13,591 nucleotides of DNA from positions 1 through 13,591 of the forward strand of contig LGFB01000010.1 in the NCBI GenBank assembly GCA_001508835.1, in the 5' to 3' direction. Positions 6,209 to 13,591 of the stretch are shown here, one piece after another (the first letter of the stretch is position 1; the number at the start of each line of letters is the position of its first letter). Made by a program: the position numbers and the translations under genes. The notes beneath the pieces were generated by a model. It did not search any database. It had not been told where the DNA came from and saw only the letters and a list, made by a program, of their open reading frames with translations. Origin of the DNA: a bacterium 42_11. GTDB lineage: Bacteria; Synergistota; GBS-1.

Positions 6209-6445
6209 ATGTATGTGGTCTTAGGTGGGGGATATGTGATCTCTTCTGAAGAAATACTAATGATCGCAAACCTAAGAAAGTGTGGCTTTGAGATACCGGA
6301 AGGCATGGTGATAGAGGAAACTCAGGAGGATATAACTCCGAGAACGCTGATTATAACGGTTGATGGTAGGGGTATTTATACTAATTCTACGGTTTCTACT
6401 ATCCTGAAAAGGATAAGAAAATGGGGGAGAGTGAGGAATGGCTAA
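6209..6445 (+). CDS. remB: DUF370 / RemB-like small protein
   Basis: This 78-residue protein starts MYVVLGGGYVISSEEILMI and ends with a strand TLIITVDGRGIYTNS followed by TVSTILKRI. This matches the DUF370 pattern of RemB (YaaB): MY-x-x-LG-x-x-V(V/I) at the start, then a VV-x-x-x-x-x-(V/I)Y-x-S-x-x-S-x-TL-x-(K/R)R ending. RemA, the related paralogue, is a DNA-binding regulator of biofilm genes in Bacillus; the molecular role of RemB-type proteins beside gyrB is not settled. The start has GGGGGAAG about ten bases upstream, one base after dciA ends. Its last eight bases overlap gyrB. The assignment rests on pattern and position, which are good but not decisive. Confidence 0.72.
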   Translation: MYVVLGGGYVISSEEILMIANLRKCGFEIPEGMVIEETQEDITPRTLIITVDGRGIYTNSTVSTILKRIRKWGRVRNG

Positions 6446-8330
6446 GTATACTGCAGAGGAAATAGATGTTCTTGAAGGTATAGAGGCTGTAAGGAAACGC
6501 CCGGGAATGTATATAGGGGATACGGGGAAGAGGGGCTTTCATCACCTGCTCTTTGAGGTCCTTGACAACTCCGTGGATGAGGCCTTGGCGGGATACTGTA
6601 ATTTTATCCAAATCTTTCTGAGAAAGGATGGAAGAGCAACGGTCCTTGATAATGGAAGAGGTATACCCGTGGATATTCATCCTAAAACTGGAAAGACCGC
6701 ATTGGAAACGGTTTTAACCTATCTGCATGCGGGAGGAAAGTTTTCGAAAAAGGCTTACAGGGTTTCCGGTGGACTTCACGGGGTAGGCGTTTCTGTCGTT
6801 AATGCATTAAGCGAGGAGCTGGAGGTAAAGGTTTACAGGGATGGAAAGGTCTATATGCAAAGATATAGAAGGGGAAAGCCTTTAGGAGATGTTGAAGTTG
6901 TAGGATTCACCGCACAGACGGGAACGGAGATAACCTTTAAGCCAGATCCAGAAATTTTTGAGAAGGGGCTAAGTTTTGACTATAACCTTATAAGGGAGAG
7001 AGTGAGGGAAATTACCTTTTTGGTTCCCGGGCTCAAAATCTCCGTTAAGGATGAGAGAGTAAATAAAGAAGAGATTTTCTATGAGGAAGATGGGTTAATT
7101 GGATTCGTGAAGTCTCTTCAAGGGGATAAAGAGGAGCTTTATCCACCAATTTACCTATATGGGGAGAAAGATGGCGTGGAAGTGGAAGTAGCCTTTACCC
7201 ATGTGGATGACTTCGAGGAGAGGGTTTACGCCTTTGCTAATCTAATAAAAAACGTTGAAGGGGGAACCCATCTTGTGGGCTTTAAGTCTGCCTTAACGAG
7301 GGTGGTAAACGATGTCGCGAAGACCCATGAGCTGCTTAAGGCTAAGGATCCCCGACTGAGCTGGGAGGACTTAAGGGAGGGAATCGTCGCGATAATCTCC
7401 GTTAAGCTGCCTGAACCGCAGTTTGAGGGTCAGACGAAGACAAAGCTGGGTAATACGAATGTAAGGTTTATAGTTGAAGACATCCTTAGGGATAAGTTGA
7501 CCTTGGCCTTCGAGGGAAACATAAGGGTCTTATCCGAGATCGTCTCGAGAGGCTTGAGAAGTCATCAGGCAAGGGAGGCCGCAAGAAAGGCGAGGGAGCT
7601 TGTTAGAAGGAAAAGCCTGCTTTTCAGCGACTCCCTGCCGGGAAAACTTGCCGACTGTCAGACTAAAAATCCTGAAAAGGCAGAGCTCTTTATAGTGGAG
7701 GGGGAGTCCGCAGGGGGTTCGGCAAAGCAGGGAAGGGATAGGGCTTTTCAGGCGATCCTCCCTTTAAAGGGAAAGATCTTGAACGTAGAGAAAGCTACAT
7801 TTTCCAGGATACTGAATAACGAGGAGATAAGAGCCCTGGTCTCAGCGTTGGGAACTGGTATAGGGGATAGCTTCGATATTGAAAAGCTTAGATATCATAA
7901 GATAATATTAATGACCGATGCGGATATCGACGGTGCTCACATAAGGGCTCTTCTTTTAACCTTCTTTTTTAGATATGCGAAGCCAATAATAGAAAGGGGG
8001 CATCTTTATATCGCTCAGCCTCCTCTTTACTATGTGAAAATGGGCAAAAAGGAGATGTTTCTTTACAGGGAGGAGGAGCTTCAGAGGATATTGAAGGAGA
8101 GTAATGGAGGAAATCTCCTGGTTCAGAGGTATAAGGGTTTGGGAGAGATGAATCCAGAAACGCTATGGAAGACCACGATGGACCCAGCGGGCAGGTCTCT
8201 CTATAAGGTTACCATAGAGGACGCGAAAGAGGCCGAAAGGCTTCTTGAAGTTTTGATGGGCGATAGGGTTGAACCGAGGAGAAGGTTTATTCAGGAACAT
8301 GCAAAGGAGGTTAGGAATCTCGATATATGA
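6438..8330 (+). CDS. gyrB: DNA gyrase/topoisomerase type IIA, subunit B
   Basis: The 630-residue protein has the normal length and all main GyrB parts. The GHKL ATPase domain (about 1-210) starts [13 protein letters not shown], with catalytic E40, Mg-binding N44, DNGRGIP, and the lid [15 protein letters not shown] (111-125). A transducer domain follows (about 211-385) with the conserved QTKTKLGN (332-339). The TOPRIM domain has [15 protein letters not shown] (421-435, E421) and DADIDGAHI (494-502). The tail carries [10 protein letters not shown] near the C-terminus. It forms an A2B2 enzyme with the next gene. It overlaps remB by 8 bases and gyrA by 4. Whether the enzyme is a true supercoiling gyrase depends on GyrA, which lacks the GyrA-box. 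Confidence 0.95.
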   Translation: MAKYTAEEIDVLEGIEAVRKRPGMYIGDTGKRGFHHLLFEVLDNSVDEALAGYCNFIQIFLRKDGRATVLDNGRGIPVDIHPKTGKTALETVLTYLHAGGKFSKKAYRVSGGLHGVGVSVVNALSEELEVKVYRDGKVYMQRYRRGKPLGDVEVVGFTAQTGTEITFKPDPEIFEKGLSFDYNLIRERVREITFLVPGLKISVKDERVNKEEIFYEEDGLIGFVKSLQGDKEELYPPIYLYGEKDGVEVEVAFTHVDDFEERVYAFANLIKNVEGGTHLVGFKSALTRVVNDVAKTHELLKAKDPRLSWEDLREGIVAIISVKLPEPQFEGQTKTKLGNTNVRFIVEDILRDKLTLAFEGNIRVLSEIVSRGLRSHQAREAARKARELVRRKSLLFSDSLPGKLADCQTKNPEKAELFIVEGESAGGSAKQGRDRAFQAILPLKGKILNVEKATFSRILNNEEIRALVSALGTGIGDSFDIEKLRYHKIILMTDADIDGAHIRALLLTFFFRYAKPIIERGHLYIAQPPLYYVKMGKKEMFLYREEELQRILKESNGGNLLVQRYKGLGEMNPETLWKTTMDPAGRSLYKVTIEDAKEAERLLEVLMGDRVEPRRRFIQEHAKEVRNLDI

Positions 8331-10693
8331 TGGAAAGGGTTGTTGACTTACGTTTTGAGGAGGAGCTTAAATACAGCTATCTTGACTATGCGATGAGCGT
8401 TATCGTGGGGAGAGCTATCCCCGATGCAAGGGATGGATTGAAGCCCGTTCAGAGAAGGATACTCTTTGCAATGAAGGAGCTAAATCTAAGGCCGGGCTCT
8501 CCCTATAAGAAGAGCGCTCGCGTGGTTGGAGAGGTTTTGGGAAAATATCATCCTCATGGAGACGCTTCGGTGTATGAGGCTTTAGTGAGGATGGCACAGG
8601 ACTTCTCCTATCGCTATCCTCTTGTGGATGGACAGGGCAACTTTGGCTCTGTGGATGGCGACCCTCCCGCGGCGATGAGATATACGGAGGCGAGGCTTTC
8701 CCCTCTTGGAATGGAGCTTTTGGGAGAGCTTGAGGAGGACACGGTTGATTGGGTTCCCAACTTCGATGGCTCTTTGGAAGAGCCTTCGGTTTTGCCTGCC
8801 AAATTTCCTAATCTTTTGGTTAACGGCACTTCAGGAATAGCGGTGGGAATGGCTTCTTCGATACCTCCCCATAACTTGGGGGAGATCGTAGATGCGCTGA
8901 TATATCTTATAGATAGGCCTCATGCGACGGTTGAGGAGATTATGAGAATCGTTCCGGGTCCGGATTTTCCCACGGGTGGAATAATCTGCGGGATAGATGG
9001 GATAAAAGATTATATGAAAACCGGAAGAGGGAAGATCCTCGTAAGGGGGAGGGCTCACATAGAAAAGGGCAGGGTAAATAGGATAGTGATAACGGAGATA
9101 CCTTATAACGTTAGCAAATCTCTTCTCATAAAGGGGATAGCCGACCTGGTTAAGGCAAGGAAAGTAGAGGGCATATCCGATTTGAGGGACGAGAGCGATA
9201 GGAGAGGGATGCGTATAGTTATAGAGCTTAGCAAGGGGGCTTCTCCGGAGGCCATACTGGGCTTCCTGTATAAGCATACCCAGCTGGAGACAACCTTTGG
9301 AGTTATAAACCTTGCTCTGGTTGACGGTACACCTCGCGTGATGGGAATAAAGGATATGATGCAGGTCTACCTGAACCATAGAAGGGAAGTTGTGAGAAGG
9401 AGAACCCTTTTTAGATTGAGGAATGCTGAAAGAAGGGCTCACATCCTTTCCGGTTTTAAGATAGCTTTAGACCATATAGACCTTGTTATCTCCCTTATAA
9501 GGGGCTCTCAGACCCAGGAAGAGGCGAAGGTAAAGCTTATGGAGCGTTTAAACTTGAGTGAGCTTCAGGCAGAGGAGATACTTAAGATGCCTTTGGGGAG
9601 GTTAACGAATCTGGAAAGGAGCAAGATAGAAGAGGAGCTGGAGGAAAAGCTAAGGTTGATATCGGAGCTAAAGGGGATCTTGGAGAGCGAGCGGAGATTA
9701 CTTTCTCTCATAAAAGAGGAGTTTATGGAGATAAAGTCGAAGTATGGGGATCCCAGAAAGACGGAGATACTGAGGACCCTTCCTGAGGAACCCGAGATGC
9801 CCAAGAAAAAGTTTATGGTATTTATGTCTCGTGAGGGTTACCTGAGGTTAAGGGAGGAGGGAGAAAAGAGGAGTAGAGCAAAGGTGGAGCTCATAGAGGG
9901 GGATGTTCCCCTTATGATAACTAACGCTGAGACGGGGGATAAGCTTCTCATATTTACCTCTGAGGGAAAGGTCTTTTCCCTTGAGCTCGACGAGAGGATA
10001 CCCCTTCAGGCCTTTAGCGGAAGAGGGGTAAACCTGAGATTAATATTTGACCTTGGCGAGGGAAGGCCCGTTGCCTTTAAAATACTAAACGAAGAGGAAA
10101 AGTACATATATATGTTTACAAAGAAGGGGTATGCCAAAAAGGTGGAAGTGAACCTACTTGGCGAGATGAAAAGAAGATCGGGCAAGAGAATAATAAGGCT
10201 CGATAAGGATGACGAGATAGTGAGGGTCAGGTTTGGAGGCGACGAGGAAGAGCTTATTCTCGTTTCCGATGCTGGCAGGGGCTTTAGGATAAATACCTCC
10301 TTCATAAGGAGCTCTAATCCGGCCACGGGCGGAGTTAGAGCCATGATTTTATCGGAAGAAGAAGAGCTTGTTGGCTCAGAATTGGTTAAGGAGGACAAGA
10401 TATTAATAGTTACAACCAATGGTTATGTTAAGGGCTTACCTATTGAGGAAGTTCCGGTGAGAAATAACCCGGGTAAGGGTGCCTATTTATATCCGCCAGC
10501 TGATAAGCACGGGAAGGTAGTCGGTTGCTGGTGTTTCAGCGACGATGCTGAAATACTGGCTGTCAGCAAGAAGGGATTGGTGTTTAAGGCGAATGCGAAA
10601 GATATACCAATTCTGACGAGGGAAAGAAGGGGACAAAAGCTGTTTGAGCTTCAAGAAGGAGATGAAATAGCAGATGTTTTGGTTGGCTCCTGA
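8327..10693 (+). CDS. gyrA: DNA gyrase/topoisomerase type IIA, subunit A
   Basis: This 788-residue subunit has the winged-helix and tower domains (about 1-370). The catalytic tyrosine is Y119 in [11 protein letters not shown], next to the YHPHGD and DGQGNFGS motifs. A coiled-coil arm (about 371-480) and a C-terminal beta-pinwheel (about 490-788) follow. Six blade-like repeats can be followed in the pinwheel, each with a G-x-(V/A/K)-type signature followed by a short strand. The first blade does not contain the QRRGGKG GyrA-box expected about 25 residues into the pinwheel. The quinolone region reads GDASVYE, so the E. coli S83 position is Ala80 and D87 is Glu84. Translation starts at ATG 8327, overlapping the gyrB stop as ATGA; a second ATG follows at once. 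The last 20 bases overlap psd. Confidence 0.93.
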   Translation: MMERVVDLRFEEELKYSYLDYAMSVIVGRAIPDARDGLKPVQRRILFAMKELNLRPGSPYKKSARVVGEVLGKYHPHGDASVYEALVRMAQDFSYRYPLVDGQGNFGSVDGDPPAAMRYTEARLSPLGMELLGELEEDTVDWVPNFDGSLEEPSVLPAKFPNLLVNGTSGIAVGMASSIPPHNLGEIVDALIYLIDRPHATVEEIMRIVPGPDFPTGGIICGIDGIKDYMKTGRGKILVRGRAHIEKGRVNRIVITEIPYNVSKSLLIKGIADLVKARKVEGISDLRDESDRRGMRIVIELSKGASPEAILGFLYKHTQLETTFGVINLALVDGTPRVMGIKDMMQVYLNHRREVVRRRTLFRLRNAERRAHILSGFKIALDHIDLVISLIRGSQTQEEAKVKLMERLNLSELQAEEILKMPLGRLTNLERSKIEEELEEKLRLISELKGILESERRLLSLIKEEFMEIKSKYGDPRKTEILRTLPEEPEMPKKKFMVFMSREGYLRLREEGEKRSRAKVELIEGDVPLMITNAETGDKLLIFTSEGKVFSLELDERIPLQAFSGRGVNLRLIFDLGEGRPVAFKILNEEEKYIYMFTKKGYAKKVEVNLLGEMKRRSGKRIIRLDKDDEIVRVRFGGDEEELILVSDAGRGFRINTSFIRSSNPATGGVRAMILSEEEELVGSELVKEDKILIVTTNGYVKGLPIEEVPVRNNPGKGAYLYPPADKHGKVVGCWCFSDDAEILAVSKKGLVFKANAKDIPILTRERRGQKLFELQEGDEIADVLVGS

Positions 10694-11339
10694 AGGGAGG
10701 AGGGCAATATATATCACCTTAGGATTGGCCACATTTTTGTCTTTGCTTTATCCTTTGTATTCCTTCCCTCTTTGGGGGCTCTTCTTCATGGTTGCCTATT
10801 TCTTCAGGGATCCCGAAAGGAAGATACCAGAGGGAGAGGGATTGGTCCTTTCTCCCGCTGACGGAAGGATTATAGAGATAGGCGAAACTTATGAGGATAG
10901 ATTTCTTAAGGCGGATGTTAAAAAGGTTAGCATATTCATGAGTCTCTTTAACGTTCATGTTAACCGCTCTCCGATAGATGGGAAGGTCGTTTATCGGGAT
11001 TATGTTAAAGGACTAAAGAAGGCTGCCTTTCGCTCCGAAGCTTCAGATATGAATGAGAGGGCTTACCTCGGTATAGAAGGAAGTATAAAGCTTCTTTTGG
11101 TTCAGGTTGCTGGGTTTGTAGCCCGACGAATTGTAACCTATCCTAAGGTGGGTGATTTTATAAAAAGGGGGGATAGGATAGGCATAATAAAGTTCGGTTC
11201 TCGCGTTGAGCTTTACCTACCTAAGGAAGTGGACCTTTTAGTCAGGGTAGGGGATAGGGTTAAAGCGGGAGAAACCGTCCTGGGGGTGATTGTAGGAGAT
11301 GAAGGTAAGGATGAAGGTGAAGAAGGAAAGATGGCCTAA
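10674..11339 (+). CDS. psd: phosphatidylserine decarboxylase proenzyme
   Basis: This is a 221-residue membrane-associated decarboxylase of the short (PSD-A/archaetidylserine-like) type. Two hydrophobic segments near the N-terminus (about 11-30 and 33-44) precede FFRDPERK. The family motifs SPADGRI (60-66) and [14 protein letters not shown] (90-103, H95) follow. The self-cleavage motif is FGSR, with Gly175-Ser176 the predicted site where Ser becomes the pyruvoyl group. It converts phosphatidylserine, the product of the next gene, to phosphatidylethanolamine. The start overlaps gyrA by 20 bases, with AAGGAG upstream. The Glu/Gly/Lys tail overlaps pssA by 41 bases and comes from a purine-rich GATGAAGGT repeat, so the last residues may matter little. 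Confidence 0.92.
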   Translation: MFWLAPEGRRAIYITLGLATFLSLLYPLYSFPLWGLFFMVAYFFRDPERKIPEGEGLVLSPADGRIIEIGETYEDRFLKADVKKVSIFMSLFNVHVNRSPIDGKVVYRDYVKGLKKAAFRSEASDMNERAYLGIEGSIKLLLVQVAGFVARRIVTYPKVGDFIKRGDRIGIIKFGSRVELYLPKEVDLLVRVGDRVKAGETVLGVIVGDEGKDEGEEGKMA

Positions 11340-12030
11340 CTTTCTCACAAGTGGTAATCTGATGTGTGGGGTGCTGGCGCTCGCTCTCCTTACGCGAGGA
11401 CATGCGCTAGTCGCAAGCTGGCTTATAATCGCGGCAATCATCTTTGACTTTCTCGATGGAAAGATAGCAAGGATGCTTGGAGTTAGTGGCAATTTTGGTA
11501 AGGAGTTTGATTCCCTTGCAGACATAGTCTCCTTTGGGGCTGCCCCCGCTATTTTAATGTATGTATACGCCCTCAATAAATATGCAATATTTGGAGCCTT
11601 GGTAGGGGTGGTTTATGTTATATGTGGCGCCTTAAGGCTTGCAAGGTTTAATCTGATGAAATCGAGACCTTACTTTTTGGGGTTGCCCATAACTGCGGCG
11701 GGAGGTTTCATCGCGAGCATGGTTCTTTCCGGCATTCCCTTTCCTGAAGAGGCGATCGTTGCCGTATTTTTTGCAGTTTCCTATCTCATGGTGAGCAAGA
11801 TAAGATATGGAAACCTTAAGAAGATATCGAGGATGAGACAGGTAAATATGAAGGTCTTCCTCTTTCTCCTTTTCTGTCTTTGTGGGCTTTTGATTTTTTC
11901 TCCGAAGGTAGCTCCCTTTATCGCCATGTCTGTATATGTGTTAAGTGGCCCCTTGGGGATAGACTGGGGAGAGATTCTCGCTAAGAAAGGGGAAGGAGAT
12001 GAGGAAAGTGAAGAGGGCGAAGAGGCTTGA
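11299..12030 (+). CDS. pssA: CDP-diacylglycerol--serine O-phosphatidyltransferase
   Basis: This is a 243-residue polytopic protein of the CDP-alcohol phosphatidyltransferase family. The catalytic signature is complete: D50, D53-G54, A57-R58, G67, D71 and D75, spaced as D-x2-DG-x2-AR-x8-G-x3-D-x3-D. The N-terminal [12 protein letters not shown] block and hydrophobic helices on both sides fit type II phosphatidylserine synthase. It makes phosphatidylserine from CDP-diacylglycerol and serine, feeding psd. The charged C-terminal tail overlaps the following gene by 32 bases. M1 (11299) has AGGAG directly abutting it, whereas M5 (11311) has a better-spaced site, so the true start may be four codons later. 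It forms a phosphatidylethanolamine module with psd, placed after the replication genes. Confidence 0.92.
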   Translation: MKVRMKVKKERWPNFLTSGNLMCGVLALALLTRGHALVASWLIIAAIIFDFLDGKIARMLGVSGNFGKEFDSLADIVSFGAAPAILMYVYALNKYAIFGALVGVVYVICGALRLARFNLMKSRPYFLGLPITAAGGFIASMVLSGIPFPEEAIVAVFFAVSYLMVSKIRYGNLKKISRMRQVNMKVFLFLLFCLCGLLIFSPKVAPFIAMSVYVLSGPLGIDWGEILAKKGEGDEESEEGEEA

Positions 12031-12757
12031 GGAGTTAACGTGGGAAGATGTGGAAAGGGAAGAGGGTATTATTATAATCCCTGTGGGAAGCGTGGAACAG
12101 CATGGAAGGCATCTTCCTTTAGGAACCGATTCTATGGTAGCCATAGGTCTTGCTGAGGAAGCCTCGGCAAGAACGGGCGTTCCCCTTGCTCCTCCCTTAT
12201 GGTATGGCTGGTCTCCTCATCACATGGTTTTGCCTGGGACGGTCACGGTTAGGCCGGAGGTCCTCGAAGAGCTCCTGTATGACATAATAGCTTCCCTATC
12301 GGAGCACGGCTTTAAGCATTTCATCATCATTAATGGGCATAGAGTGGTTAATATTCCATGGATTCAGCTGGCTTCTGCGAGGGCGAAGGAGGACTTTGGT
12401 ATAGAGGTCTATATATTTGACCCCGCATATGCTTCTAAGGAGCTAAAAATAGGAGAGTTGGGACATGCGGAGGAGATAGAGACATCTCATATGATGGTTT
12501 TAAAACCCGAGCTTGTGAGGAAGGATAAGATTGAGGACTCTTCCCCTGAGGAAAGCTTTCTCTATCACTTCGACCCTGCTTCTCCGAAGGATACCCTTTG
12601 TTATATCCCCTCAAGGAGAAAAATGGAGGAGCTTGCCAAGAAGTCGGGAGGAGTCAATGGTAAACCCTCTAAGGCTTCCTTGGAGATAGGAGAGAGATAT
12701 CATGAGCATCTGGTAGCCCGACTTGTTGAACTTATAGAACGTATAAGGGGGGTGTGA
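11999..12757 (+). CDS. creatininase-family metal-dependent amidohydrolase, substrate unknown
   Basis: The 252-residue protein belongs to the creatininase superfamily. Visible landmarks are IIPVGSVEQHGRHLPLGTDS with predicted metal ligands E33, H35 and D44. INGHRVVN holds ligand H114, and GHAEEIETS holds the final ligand, about E159. The family includes creatininase, the mycofactocin peptidase MftE, enzymes of riboflavin or F420 precursors, and sugar lactone hydrolases, so the substrate cannot be read off the sequence. The common NGHGGN motif is altered to NGHRVVN, and the usual AGE of the last motif is AEE. There is no signal peptide, so it is cytoplasmic. It overlaps pssA by 32 bases and is followed six bases later by an aminotransferase gene, consistent with one transcript. 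Confidence 0.82.
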   Translation: MRKVKRAKRLEELTWEDVEREEGIIIIPVGSVEQHGRHLPLGTDSMVAIGLAEEASARTGVPLAPPLWYGWSPHHMVLPGTVTVRPEVLEELLYDIIASLSEHGFKHFIIINGHRVVNIPWIQLASARAKEDFGIEVYIFDPAYASKELKIGELGHAEEIETSHMMVLKPELVRKDKIEDSSPEESFLYHFDPASPKDTLCYIPSRRKMEELAKKSGGVNGKPSKASLEIGERYHEHLVARLVELIERIRGV

Positions 12758-12763
12758 TGGGGA

Positions 12764-13591
12764 ATGGAAAGGCTGGTATATATAAATGGAGAGTTTCTTC
12801 CCGCCAGTGAGGCGAAGGTCTCCGTATACGATAAGGGTTTTCTCTTTGGGGATGGTGTCTTTGAAGGAATAAGAGCTTATGATGGTAAGATTTTCAGGCT
12901 TGATGAGCATTTAAAGAGACTCTATAAATCTGCAAGGACCGTCCTGATAGATGTGCCTCTCTCCTTTGATGAAATGAGGGAGGCTGTCATCGAGACGGTC
13001 AGGAAAAATCAACTGAGGGATGCTTATATAAGGCTAATAGTGACGAGGGGAATAGGGGATCTCGGGCTTGACCTGACGAAGTGCAAAAACCCTACGGTTG
13101 TAATAATCGCCGATGAAATCGCTTTATTCCCCAAGGAAATATACGAAAAGGGGATAGAGGTCATAACCTCTTCTATAAGGGCTTCATACGGAGACGTTCT
13201 TCCTCCACAGATAAAGAGCTTAAACTATCTTTCTCACATATTGGCCAAGTGGGAGGCCACGCAGGCCAACGTTGCAGAAGCTATCCTGCTTTCAAGGGAA
13301 GGATATGTTACGGAGGGTTCTGCGGAAAACATATTCATAGTAAGGGATAAGTGCCTAATCACTCCACCTTCATGGGTTGGCATTCTTGAAGGGATAACCA
13401 GGGAGGCCGTTCTTGAGATAGCATGGGAGATAGATGAAGTGGAAGATATCATAGAGGACGTTTTTACAAGATACGACCTTTATGTGGCTGATGAGTGTTT
13501 CCTTTGCGGAACGGCGGCGGAAGTCGTTCCCGTAGTCAAAGTAGATGGAAGGACCATAGGTGACGGCAAACCCGGTCCTATTACCCGGGAA
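12764..13591 (+). CDS. ilvE: branched-chain amino acid aminotransferase (class IV), 3' end cut by window
   Basis: The visible 276 residues are nearly a complete class IV PLP aminotransferase of about 290; only the last residues lie beyond the window. The start MERLVYINGEFLPAS and the block FLFGDGVFEGIRAYDG are typical. The Schiff-base lysine is K151 in QIKSLNYLSHILA, E184 lies in VTEGSAEN, and the phosphate-binding GTAAEVVPV and GDGKPGPIT close the protein. Branched-chain transaminase (final step to Val, Leu and Ile, or the first step in their breakdown) is the best call. D-amino-acid aminotransferase shares the KSLN block, so specificity is not certain. The ATG at 12764 follows GGGGGGTG about nine bases upstream. 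It sits six bases after the creatininase-family gene. Confidence 0.8.
   Translation, partial: MERLVYINGEFLPASEAKVSVYDKGFLFGDGVFEGIRAYDGKIFRLDEHLKRLYKSARTVLIDVPLSFDEMREAVIETVRKNQLRDAYIRLIVTRGIGDLGLDLTKCKNPTVVIIADEIALFPKEIYEKGIEVITSSIRASYGDVLPPQIKSLNYLSHILAKWEATQANVAEAILLSREGYVTEGSAENIFIVRDKCLITPPSWVGILEGITREAVLEIAWEIDEVEDIIEDVFTRYDLYVADECFLCGTAAEVVPVVKVDGRTIGDGKPGPITRE

Noticed and set aside
8831..9442. 203-codon open frame antisense to gyrA
   Set aside because: It lies wholly within conserved gyrA coding sequence, has no recognisable domain, and is explained by the purine-biased codon use of the opposite strand.
4916..12763. Terminators or extra promoters between recF and the aminotransferase gene
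   Set aside because: All junctions overlap or are within a few bases and I see no stem followed by a T-run. Weak promoter-like sequences inside genes cannot be told from background.

Overview
The window is a bacterial chromosomal replication-origin region. It carries the classic mnmE-khpB-yidC-yidD-rnpA-rpmH block on the minus strand and a dnaA-dnaN-recF-dciA-remB-gyrB-gyrA block on the plus strand. The two blocks diverge from an AT-rich intergenic region packed with DnaA boxes (about 2160-2260). A second DnaA-box cluster lies between dnaA and dnaN (3627-3811), so the origin looks bipartite, flanking dnaA. No rRNA, tRNA, CRISPR, insertion sequence or phage gene is visible.

Organism: coding strands are very purine rich. 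Arginine is mostly AGG/AGA, isoleucine is often ATA, and GC is mid-range by eye. The DnaA linker is short and the genes are tightly packed. Together these suggest a thermophilic, probably anaerobic bacterium. YidC is the short form without a large periplasmic domain, and the S4-domain YaaA gene usual between dnaN and recF in Firmicutes is absent. A Synergistota/Atribacterota-like lineage fits, but I cannot fix the phylum from the sequence alone.

Layout: 1-95 is the start of mnmE (minus, cut by the window edge). From 92 to 2077 run khpB (jag), yidC, yidD, rnpA and rpmH, all minus. From 2078 to 2288 lie divergent promoters with overlapping -35 boxes and oriC. dnaA is at 2289-3626, the second origin element at 3627-3811, and dnaN through gyrA at 3812-10693. 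psd and pssA (phosphatidylethanolamine synthesis) follow at 10674-12030. A creatininase-family hydrolase (11999-12757) and a class IV branched-chain aminotransferase (12764 to the window end) close the plus-strand run.

How it works together: the leftward genes make ribosomal protein L34, the RNase P protein, the membrane insertion apparatus, an RNA-binding protein and a tRNA-modifying GTPase. The rightward genes initiate replication, provide the sliding clamp, load helicase (DciA-like), repair gaps (RecF) and handle topology (GyrAB), then run into membrane lipid and amino-acid genes. Nearly every junction overlaps or is within a few bases, so both runs probably work as translationally coupled operons. 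Both are transcribed away from the origin, co-directional with the forks.

The points most worth attention are the divergent promoters sharing one -35 site; a perfect 16-bp palindrome of two abutting DnaA boxes at the predicted dnaA transcription start; a GyrA whose six-blade C-terminal domain lacks the GyrA-box that defines supercoiling gyrases; and a 107-base out-of-frame overlap between yidC and khpB.
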